Both the position numbers and the translations under genes were made by a program. From Branchinecta lynchi (Eukaryota > Arthropoda > Branchiopoda > Anostraca > Branchinectidae), in assembly GCA_023053575.1 (NCBI GenBank), contig JAKZAP010000020.1, positions 17,665,998-17,729,997 on the forward strand: a stretch of 64,000 nt of DNA, given 5' to 3'. The notes under the pieces were generated by a model that saw nothing but the letters and a program-made list of their open reading frames with translations, was not told the DNA's origin and made no database searches. Each line of letters opens with the position of its first letter. The first letter of the stretch is position 1. Positions 11,801 through 23,800 of the stretch are shown one piece after another.

Positions 11801-14800
11801 AGGTTTTGACCGGATTCCGGGAGGACTATTTGTCCGGCGAGAAAATAATTTTCATATACGTAATCAGCATGCCTCCTTACCACTACACCGAATATCTAAT
11901 CCACTTCAGATAAAGCTTTTACTTAAAACCAATTTTCCGGTTTCATCCAGATTCCGGGCGAACTATATGTCAGGATAGAAATGATTGTCATATACGAACC
12001 TAGCATGTCTTCTTACTCCAAAATGGAACATCAATCAACTTTAAATAAAACTTTTACTTTTAACAAATGTTCCGGTTTTGGCCGGATTCCGGGCGAACCA
12101 CTTGTCCGGCGAGAAAATGATTTTCATATACGTGTTCAGCATGTCTTCTTCCCCCTAAATCGACTATCTCATTGACTGTTAAAAATATTTTGTTCGTCCT
12201 TTTATTTGAACCTCACGCCTAAATGAAGGGCTACATAGTCCATCTTCGAACTCGACCTGTCCCTTTACACGAAGAATCCTCAAACCAAGTTTCATCAAAA
12301 TATCTCATTCCCTTCGAGTGTTATCGTGCTGACAGACGGACAGATAGACGGACAACTTTTACGAAGTCATAGGTATCCCTCCACTTACGTTTTGGGATCC
12401 CAAAAAACGCTTTCATTTTCCATTGACTTAGGCGTGTATTGAGAATTACCACTGTAAAATCACCAATAAAAACCACTGGAAATTAAAATTAACGTTAATA
12501 TTTTTTTAAACTTACAAATTATGTTTTAAGCAGTACAGTTTGAAAAAGAATGCTTTCATTTTCCATTAACTTTGGCGTGTGTCCGGAGTCACCACCGTAA
12601 ATTCTCCAATTAAAACCGTGGGAAGTTCGTGTTCATCTTCTTCAAGGCGCCTGGCTAATTGCCTTTCCACCGTACTTCTAATGCTGACGGTATCTCCAAC
12701 GATTTGCCATGGGGTGTCCTTTAGGACTCTACGGGGGGTTCTCCAAGGAGTTTGTGTGTATGGGGCAAATAGGGCTAATTTCAATCCTTAGAAGAGATCT
12801 TTTATGTTGGGTTATAAGGCTTAGCTAGGGGTAAATCTTCTGTACGGCATTTTAGGGTCTTTAGTTCATGCCGAGGTGCAGCAAAAACTTATAAAGCCCT
12901 GAGGAGAATGGATCCAAATGAATTCGGATTGGACCTGTTTCGATTTCAATTGATGGTATAGATTAGATCCCGACGCCGCGCCGGTTCGAAGAATCGGCGT
13001 CGGCGAGGGGCAAAATGTCGGTGGCCTATACCCGAAATGGCTGAATCTGAAACACGTCAGTGAACCTCGGGATGAACAGTGTTATGTTGTTCTGGGATGA
13101 ACGAGAACGTCACCCAAACGACGATTCGTGTCCCATGTCAACGAATCAACATCGTTTGTTGTGGACAAAGGTGGTGACGTCTTCTGCTCTTCGCGGGGCA
13201 CACGGCGATCCTTGATCGGCACCTAGGTTCTTTGAGTAGCGTAGGTGCCGATTTTCTGTCACGCCACACGCTCTTTGGACGGGAGTGCGATGCGTGGTTG
13301 GGGGCAAACCATTGGGTTGGGCATGTGAAATGGATTGATTACCAATTCATAATAATTAATTAATTGGGATAGGTACGTGAGATGGATTAGGTACAAGTAA
13401 AGGGTAGAAGTGGAGTCACAAGCACCCCTACCAGCCACCGGACAATCTGACACAATTTGCTATGCTTCCGAGGTTGTGACTGACGAATATTAACCGAGAT
13501 ATCTTCCTTCGCTACACTGTAAAAAAAAAATCTTGCAGTTTTTGCTACTGGGATTAATCTTGTCTTCATATACATAAGATTATCCCTAATTTGGATTAAT
13601 TTTATCTCAATAGAGATAAGATTAATCCCAGTAGCAAATACTGCATCCTTATTCGGAGAAAATTTTTACAGTGTACTGCCACTCTCGAATACAAATGGCA
13701 TGCAGATCTAGGCACAAGAAATATTGCTTGAAAATCCACCCCTTGTACTTCCTGTGTTGTGATTGATGCACATGAGATGGTTTGCTGCCCCCTGTCCTAT
13801 GTTTTTATGATTCAATTCAATAAGTGTAGTCTAATCTTGTTTTCGATCTTGTACAGGACTCTCGGTAGTATAAACGGAGAGAGCTGGGAGTTAAGTAAAG
13901 TAGATGGAGCCCTTTTGTCGGCTTATTCAGCAATTATGTTTGCTTGTAGTACTTCAAAATGAGCCATGCAAAGTATGTTTATCTGTCTTTTGAATCGTGT
14001 GTCGTGGAGACATGCTAGTTCACGCCGACTGACTGGCGCTGTTGACCTGACCACAAGAATACGACACCACCGTGGGGGGAGTGGAGAGAGGGGAAACCGG
14101 AATCTTGAGGTATAGATAACTTTTGAACGGGAGATCGGATCTTAACGAAACTTGGTATTTGGAAAGATCTCGTGTCTCATATGACCCATTCAAGTCCGGA
14201 CCGGATCTGGTCACTTCTTTTTTTTTTAGAGGGGGGGGTTAAGGGGGAACCTGAAATACTGTGACACGCTCAGAGTGGAGGGATCGGGATGAAACTTGGT
14301 AGGAAGAACAATCACAAGCCCTAGATACATAGTTGAAAGGACCGGACAGGATCCGTGCACTGTGGGGGGAGCTCTGGAATTCCGGCGATCGCGAGACAAA
14401 GTTAGGGAAAGTTGGCGAAAGTAGGTAAGTTGGCAGGCATGTCAGGGGCGCGAACATATTGACTCAGGAATAATCGTTTCCCCTACCCGGCCATCGTGGG
14501 GGAAGTGGAGGGATAGGGAATCCGGAATTTTGAGGTGTGTCCAACTTTTGCCTAAAGGGTTTTGCTTAAATATTATTTCTAGATCCCTTAAAATGCGTAT
14601 CTTAACCGCAAAGTGAAAAAATAAACTTTTGGTCAAACGATACATTTCATGATCCCGAAGGCCTGTGATCTTTTTTCTACAAAGGTTTTGCTCAAATGAA
14701 TTTCTAGCACCCTTAAAGTTTAACTGAAAAGGGCAGAGAAGGGACAGTCTTGTTACCCCTCACTTATTCACTTAGAGAGGCTTGAAGACCCGATGAAAAT

Positions 14801-17800
14801 GCGTTATTTATTGCTCCAGTATTCACGAATAACCAATTTTCAAATAGTGGAATTTCCTTGTCAGATGTGTGGTACTACCTGTGTCGCATGCTTGACGAAA
14901 AAGATTTATGAACATTTTTTTGTTCAGGGACTAAGCAGTCTTCGCCAAGCTTATCACCGCCCACTAAAAAGCCGTGTCTGTGTGCCGATTCAAATATTCC
15001 GCGTCATAGTAGAATTTACGCTGTGGGGACAGCCGTAGGGCGTAGATACTCTGAACCTCACTACGAGAGCAGATAGTGGAAAATCAAAAAATCTCTTAGC
15101 AGAATCCAAATAACTCAGTGTATTCAACTAAACGATAAAAAAATAAGTTTGCTTTTCAGTTAAAGTTTAAAGTTAACCGAAAATGATCCCGAAGGGCCAA
15201 TGATCATTTTTGCTTCGAGTCTTTTGCTTGCAAGTGAATTCCTTAGAGTACAATCAATACTTTTCAGCTAAATATACGTGTTCGTGATGCCGACGAGCCT
15301 CTCATAATTTTACAGATGGATTTCTAGCGCTCTAGTTACTGAAATCGCTCACACTAGCGCGACAGAAATATTCTGTTTGTTGGCGCAATGCTCATGGTCT
15401 GGAGGGGAGACCGAGATCACGTCTCTCCAGCATCAGTTGAACCTTTCCCTGAAAGCAGCTGTAGGATCTGCCATCACTGCCTCCTCGCTAAGGGATCTCG
15501 GTCGGAGAGGAAAATAATACCGTTTCTGAAAGACTGATTGAGTTTTTAGATCGGCCCCTCGTCCTACCAAAGGTTTCCCTGCTCTAGGGCGAATTGTTTC
15601 CACGCAGGTAACTAGCCTATAGTAGGCTATTGGCACTGAGAAAGGGCGGGAACTGCTTGGTCTGTAATGCATAATCGAACGACATGAAATGGAAAAATAA
15701 TGTTGGTTTAATTTTAAAAAAGTAAATGTTCGGAAAAAGTTAATTTATATATAGTAGTAAGTTTTAGTAGCATGTAGCAAGCAGTAACTGTTGCCGCTGC
15801 ATGCTACTGTAGCAGGACTGGGTGCTACTGGATAATACTGCTCAAGATCATCCCACTCTGAAGCACGTCAAGTGAAAGTATTTCATACTACTACATATCA
15901 GTAGATATGTATCACATCTACATATCACACGTTACAAATTTTCCATTGGGTGAACATCTCTTAAAAAACAACGGGAAAGTTTTAAAGGACACCTTGCACT
16001 ACGTCGTAATTAAATGTTCTGAGAAAAATTTAGCTATGCTTACAGCAAATTACACAATGCTTCGGCTGTTTTTAGTCTTTCTCCATTTCCCTTGCCTTGG
16101 ATGACAAACTTCGCAAAATCTGCACTACCGGTCTTCTGACGAATAAGCATTTCGGAAACAACGATCGGGAGCCTTATGAGTCACGCAATGAGAACAAACG
16201 TGGCAAGCATGATAATTAGTGTAATGGTAATATAGGAAATTGGATACACTTGTGAAGTGTGGAATCTCGGGAACGATAATGGATGGAAATAGTACTGAAG
16301 TAGAATGAATAATATCATAAGTACGACAGCGTCCTTTAAAGCTTAAGCTTTTCAAACCACCACCTGATGTCAAATCTCATATCAGCAGAAGGAGAAGTGT
16401 TTCCCGCAAGTTCGTTTTACCAACTTGAGCGGCTTTGAGCCTGAAGAGGACCCTTGCCAAGAAGGGCCGAAATATAGCTCGAATAAAATTCAGCTGACGT
16501 ATCCGTACAAATATGATTCGCAGTCAGCTTGGGCTGAAGAAATATTTATAGAAGGAGAAGGTTCTGAGGGGGGGGGGGATGAACCCCTACCAAAGGCACA
16601 CCTTATAAGAACAGGAACACAATGGGTTCCTGTCGATTCTCTTCTACTCTATCGAAATGGTGTCTTTCCGTTTTAACTGTGTTTTTTTGTACGTTTGATT
16701 TTCCCGAACAGCATGCTACTTGAGGAAACATATCAAATTGATTTAACTGTTTGCTTCATTCAGTGGTTGAAAAGCAGCTTGCAGTCGCAGTCATAACTGG
16801 CGACCCGTTAAACGAGGCTCTGGGCAACTTTGACTGCATAATTGAAGCGATTATTGTCTATATTTTGCTCCTAATTGTATGATTGGGGCTTGCGAGATTT
16901 GCTCGGTTGTAATTTGAGAACAAGCTGGTGCAATTCAGCCGGGATGTAAGTAAAGAAGGGTTTCTGGCGGAGTGTGTATGGTTATTCGAATGCTGTGCTA
17001 CAGCTTCATATATCATGTTATGTGAGGTGTTCCGTACACGTAGGTAGTCAGCGGGACAGGTTTTTTTTTTTTTCTACCACAGGCCTAGGAGTTCTGGACT
17101 AAAGTCGCTAGCCCAGATTAAAGACCAAAGATTTCGTGGGATCCCAAAAATTCAGTATTTGATCCAGACAATTGGGTCTTGTCTTCGCCAGACTCCTTGA
17201 ACATTTTTAATATCAACATTCACAAACAGATTACTGCCAAATAGCTAATCATTTGAGAAAACCAAGCTCAGATATGGATTCAGCATGTGTGTTTACCCCT
17301 AGAAGTCATATCTATTTTGACGAAAACTTCCTGCCTTGCTTCTGCCAATTTTCCGGTTTTGGCCGAATTCCGGAACTACTTGTCCGGTGAAAAAAGAAAG
17401 CTAAAAAACGAATTCAGCGTATCTTCTTTCCCCAATATCGAACATATAATCAACTTCAAGTACAAATTTAACTTATAACAAATTTTCCGGTTCCAGTCGA
17501 ATTCCGGGCGAACTATATGTCCGGGTAAAAGTGATTGTCATGTACGGATTCAGCATCTCTTCTTCCCCCTTGATCGGATATCTAATCAACTGCAAATAAA
17601 ACCTTTACTTTTAACAAATTTTCCGGTTCTGTCAGGATTCCGGACGAACTACTTGTCCGGATAGAAAAGGATTTCCTCATTAGTGTTCAGCATGTCTTCT
17701 TACCCCTAAATCGAATGTCTAATTAACATCAAATAAAACTTTTACTTTTAACAAACTTTCCGGTTTTTTCCGGATTCCGGACGAACTACTTGTCCGGCGA

Positions 17801-20800
17801 TAAACTAGTTTTCGTCATCGTATTTAGCATGTCTTCTTACCTCATAATCGACTATCACATTAGCTGTTTAAAAATATATTGTTTGCCCCTTAATTTGAAC
17901 CCCCTCCCCTAAATATAGGGCTACAGAGCCCATCTCTTGACCTTATACTTTAACCCAAAGAATCCTCACAACAAGTTTCATCAAATCATCTCATTCCCTT
18001 CGAGAGTAGGCCCATCGTGCTCACAGACGGACGGACAACTTTTGCGATGTCATAAGTATCCCTCCATTTACGTTTTGGGATCCCAAAAAGCAGAAAAACA
18101 AAAGAAAACCAAGCAGGGTACAAAATTCGACGGGTGAAGGACCCGCCGTACCTGTCATGCTAATTTAACCTACATCCGTAATCGCTCTGTTGATTTTTAA
18201 ACTCGCGAGTTTCATTTTGTACAATTTAAACCCCCTAACGACACCGCACTGATTTTTACGTTTTCTGAGTTTCTTTATTTTCGATGCCTATCCTGCTTCC
18301 GGTGATTGTTCGTGAGAAGTTCATTTGTCAGAAAAACTGGTTATATAAGTTTATACGTGTTTTGCTAGAAGTCGTTGGTTTTAAACAGAAACAGTGTTTT
18401 TCAGATGAAGGTATTCGATTTGTTTATTTTAGGGAAGATTTGATCTCGATCGAGAGACAGCATTTACTCTCGGCGCGTGGGCCCTCCAAGCTTCATACGG
18501 AGATTTTGTCGAGTAAGTACTCCCCACTTTTTCCCGCTCCTCTCAGTCTTACTGTAGCGCTGCGAAGTAGCATACACTGTTGAATCATTTCAGTTTTGTT
18601 TTTCCATAACTAGGCTACAGAAACTGTCAGCTCGGCTGGTTGTTTTACAATCAATTTTCGCGCTATCGGTCCGCCATTTCTCAGAGAGATTCTTTGAAGG
18701 ACCTGTCTTGCCTGTAATACTAAGGTACTACTCCCGTAATACTCTACTACTCGTAATACTGTAACTACTCGTAATACTCTACTCCCGTATTATCTCCATC
18801 CATTCCTGAACTCTTACGGTAGCCTACATACTAACGTATCTGATTACGCCGTACTACTTTTTATTTTTGTATGTTTCGCTAGTAATGAGCGTGTTCCACC
18901 CTTCTAACAATAGTTAATATTAGTTACTATTTCCGTTCCATCCTCACGAAAAGTTACTACGCTGACTGTTCCAACCTTGTCGGAATAGTAACTAATAGTT
19001 ACTATTTGCTTACCATGCTCGGGAGCGTAGTAAGCGTAGTAACCACGCATCTCTGTAACGTGATTGGTCGGATTCACCCCTGGCGTGAGATCCTGCTGGA
19101 AAAGAGAAAAATCGTTCCAGCCTTGACGGCAAAAAAACAGAATCGTGACGTCATGCGTAGTAACTACGGTAAGTAGGGTGGAACACGCTCTATACGCGTA
19201 TCATGCTCATGACAGGAAAAAAACGGTGTCGTCATTATATCGGAAAATTCAGCAGATGCTTTTTTGACGGTTTTTCGGCTGTTCCTGGCAATGCTTGTTA
19301 TGCACAACATTTCATGCATAACGTTTGTCGCGACAACAGATAACATTCCAAGTGCTGTCTGTTGAAACCGCGCATCATTGTGTTGTCTCTTATGAAACTT
19401 TTGACAGTGCAGTAATTACGCCAAGGAAGGTTGCTTTATGAGCGACTTGCCGATTCCAACATCCTAGGCTAATTCTCGCCGTTCCCTGGGGACTCCTCTG
19501 GGAATCGAGGGAACGGCGAGAACAGATGGAGTCACTCTGAGCGGACGGAAAACAGCAATAAAACGGGAAATGCCCCAAATCGGAAAAGCCTCGAACAACT
19601 TTTATTTTCATTTCTGTTTTGGAGTGTTCCTTGGAACAATCCACTATTGCGAGCGCTGTAGCAGCTTTCGGTTTTCAGTTTCCGGTTTTCACCATATTTT
19701 GTGGAGCTCATAACTCGTGAACCAGTGCAAGTATCAAGTTCGAACTTGGTACACTAGTGGGTATTGGGGTCTAGTTGTGCCTTTTGGGGGTCCGGCAAAT
19801 GGGCCCAGATTGCCCAGTGAATAATGCTCATAACTTGACCAGAACTGGACATAGGACGATGAAATTCCTTGTACATGTTGATCATAGGGCTGGGAAATTG
19901 CTTTTAAAGTTTCACCTCCCCCACCCACCCCATCCATGGGCAACTGGGCCCAGGTTGCCCAGGAGTAAAGTTCGTTATCCGTGACAGGAATCATTTTACT
20001 TTCAGATCCACGTCTGAGCGCTTGCGCACGTGTTCTGTTGTTTTTTTTACGTAATTTTACATTTTTATTGTTTACAGTAACAAAACAAATTCATAACCAC
20101 AATGAAGTGTCAGGTTTATCCCATAATTGAACTCGTTGGTCTCAGAAATTCTTACTGCCCATCTCTAGCGTCTGTTTTTCAAAAACCCACAACACCGGTA
20201 TCTCCCAAAATCGATTCCCCACGAATCTTACCTTATTTGATGATGGCAATGATAATCGGAGCATCCCTCGTCCGCGAGAATATGGGGATTGAGCCCCTGG
20301 GACAAACACAAACGCGGGTACTCCTCAAGAGGATTCCTCGGGGAACGGCGAGAAAATGCCTCGTGTCGGTGCCCATGTGGAACAACCTTTTCTGCTCTCG
20401 GCCTTTGCGCCCCAGTTGCCCCCCGGACCAACGCGCCCGACATGCGTCAGTGATCAGTGTCAGCTTTTCTTTGATGACAGGAAGATGGCCGTTTTCTGTT
20501 ACACTAGGTTCACACAGAGCAAATCGCGGCGATGAACGAGATTTTTCAATCGCAGCAACAGAAGATTTTTATCGCCTGGATGTTCACACTGAATTTTCGT
20601 CGGCAACAGAATTTAACGCGAAACGTTGCTGTTGCGTGCATAAAATCGTACTGTCGCCTGATTAAACTTGAATTTTCCAAACATTGAAAATGGGAACCAG
20701 AGGATTGACAGCTTGACGAAGACCCTGGCCAAGAAGGGCCGAAATATCGCTGATGAAGAATCGTAGCTGACGTATCCGTTGCAAACATTGTTTGAATAAA

Positions 20801-23800
20801 TGTTTCAAAGTCAGCTTGGGCTCAAAGAATATTTATTGAATATCGCCTGACGAAGGACCAGAAATCGCCGATTTTGGTGACGAAAATCTCGGCGATGGCC
20901 GATATCACCTCAGTGTGAACGTCTGTGTGAACCTAGGGTTAGAATGCGAGCAACTCTCAGATCTAAGGGAACATTTTCTTAATGAGTAAAATATGAAGGG
21001 ATTTAGCTAAATAAAGGGTCTTCTAGAGTCTTATAAGTAGTAAACTGAAAGACAAAAATGCTCCTCAACCGGGACTTGAACCCAGGACCCTCTGCTTACA
21101 AGGCAGGCGCTCTTACCATTTGAGCTACTGATTTGCTTGTGAACAGAGTTCGCAAACCACTACAACAATCCGGTAGAAGCCGGCCATAGGAACAGTGAGC
21201 AAATTCATCTAACCAGATCACATCCCCATGTCACGGAAATTAATAATACATAGATGGCACTTTACCCAGTGCCATCTGTGCCACATGACCGCGCCTTGTG
21301 GGTCCTGGTATGTCTACGTAGCTCCGACAACCGAGTCCTAGACTTCTAAATTAAATTTGAAAAAAATTTCTGGTTTATTGGTCACCGTACAAGTCTTATG
21401 TAAAGTGACATCTATGTATTGTCTCCTAGAGTAAATATTAAGTGTATTGTTATCCTTACCTACATGTATTTTCTAAGGCCAAATGACGATTAAACTATTT
21501 ATTCATTCTGCAATGGGTCGTGGACACGCTCATCTAGCGAGTCTGTACGTAAACGCCTTCACAGAAGATATTCTGCAAAAACGCCCCAGAGAGGTACTAG
21601 TGGAGAACAGGTGAAATTAATACTGAATCGTAGCGTTGGACGTTGGGACACTGAAAGCGCGACTTTTTGGGTGGCTTGCTTGACGTGTACTAAATCCCCG
21701 CAGTTAAAGCCAGTTTTCCCTGACATTCTGACAAGGAGTTTATGCGTAAATACCAACTGTAACTCTCGATCATTAGCGACTAAAACGCAAACCGCCGCGG
21801 TTTTGCGTTTAGTCGCTAGGCTAGTGATCGAGAGTTATAGTTTGATATTCGGAAAAAATACTCGGTAGTCATGACTGAGTGAAAACTATGTGAATCGGCT
21901 GTTGTATTATCTTTTACGTTTTCTCTTTTTGCCGCAGACAGGGTCAAGGGTGACTAAATGAGCCGCTGTGGTTTATATCTGATTTTCTGTCTGAACAGTG
22001 GAATCGATCTTTCAGTCAGGCTGTTTATACAGACAGGGTTGGGACGACGGTGGTTAGTTTAGCCATTGGTGGGAGGGGTCTTATCGTCCTTCAATGTTAC
22101 TTGAAATTACATTTTCAAACTATTTTGTATATTGATATATATGATTTCTGCAATGATTTAATTGCAATATCCTAACAAAAAAAAATATACTTGTTGGAAT
22201 CTTCGAATAAAGAATAAGTAGCGTTCTGTACCTTTTGGGTCGAGATTCTTTTACTATTAGTTGAACATATCATATGCAAGTCTGACGGCTCTGCTCTTTA
22301 CACTGTTTCGACCAGCCATTCCGGGCTGTTGTAATATAACTTATGTAATTTACCATGCACGCAGGTCCGTATAAAGAAAATTATTTCGGGGGGAGGGGGG
22401 TTGCCCGCGTGTCACATAGATCAGATATTAAAGCCTATAAGAACGCTTCGGGTGGGGGGTGAACCCCCTAGCCCCCTGGATACGGCCCTGCATGCACGTA
22501 TGTTTGATTGATCTTTATTTCATTTTTATTTTTATATTCTGCTTTGTGTGCCAGACTGTGGAACTGGAGCAGGGGTTCTACAGTGAAATAGGTACTCCAC
22601 TGGCAATCGTAAGCCCACGACCCACGACTAACCAGTCGAAAGTCGGGTCTGGGCGAGTAAGGTTACGACGACCTTATGATTCCCAGTGGAGGACCCACTT
22701 GAGATACTGTATTTATGTTTGGGTTTTAAACACTATGAACTCGCGGACCAGCTGTATAAACTTTTTGGATAATATTTATAGTCTTGAATGAACTTAACTG
22801 ATCCGATTGAAAAGACAATCCTATTTGAAAGGTAAGGCAAGGTCCGTCAGGTTTGTTGCAACGAATCGTAAGTTGGGTGGTTAGGTTGCATGACGAGTAG
22901 ATCAGAAGATTTGTTCAAAGCATAGTTCCACATTAGCCTACTCCGGACATCTAGTTATTTGTGAGCTAGATTGAACGGCTAGTTTTGCGCAGCCGTTTGG
23001 CTAATACCAATCAATCTATTTTATTAATATGATGAGGATCCAGGAAACTAGGTACTATATCGGACAGTTTGTGTGACGGATAGATCGGAGACAGTTTCAC
23101 AGCATAGTCACACGTTACTTCGTCCAGCACATAATTATTTGTAAACTAGAAAGAGAGACGTTAGAGAAAGAGACAGGTGTTAACATGCTGTGTAGCAAGT
23201 GAGCTGATGAGTGTTACGGTTGCCACACTGTAAAGTAAAATACCCCTGTTTTTGGGATCCCAAAACGTAAGTGGAGGGATACCTATGACATTGGTCTTTT
23301 GTCCGTCTGTCCGTCCGTGCGCACTGTAACTCTCGAAGGGAATGAGATATTTTGATGAAACTTGGTGTGAGGATTCTTTGGGTCAAGAGTAAGGTCAAGT
23401 TCGTAGATGAGCTATTTAGCCCTACATTTAGGGGTGGGGGAGGGGTTTTAAATTAAGGGACAAATTAAATATTTTTAAACAGATAATGTGATAGTCGATT
23501 ATGAGGTAAGAAGACATGTTGAACACGATGGTGAAAACCATTTTGTCATCGGAAAAGTAGTTCGCCCGGAAACTGGCCAAAACCGGAAAGTTTGTTAAAA
23601 GTAAAAGTTTTATTTGAAGTTGATTAGATGTTAGAGTTAGGGGTAAGAAGACATGCTAAACACGATAGTGAAAACCGTTTTATCGCCGGACAAGTAGTTA
23701 GCCCAGAATCCGGCCAAAACCGGAAAGTCTGTTAAAAGTAAAAGTCTTATTTGAAGTTGATTAGATGTTCGATTTAGGGGTAGGAAGCCACGCTGAACAC

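Noticed and set aside
13859..13961. Frame reading VDGALLSAYSAIMF as the missing middle-lobe exon
   Set aside because: All usable donor sites give phase 1, whereas phase 2 is needed, and the true exon was found at 18433-18512.
18284..18583. 99-codon frame as an independent gene
   Set aside because: It overlaps FRMD4 exon c in another phase. The exon phase and homology explain the openness.
20102..20665. Longest plus-strand open frame (187 codons) as a gene
   Set aside because: It runs through a fragment of the TTCTCGCC element and into the end of the CCCTAGGTTCACACAGA element. No domain, no splice context, and its parts are repeats found elsewhere.
22557..22610. Exon-like segment with acceptor and GTAAGC donor
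   Set aside because: Phase 0-0 cannot sit between exons c and d, and there is no similarity to FRMD4. Kept only as a weak note.
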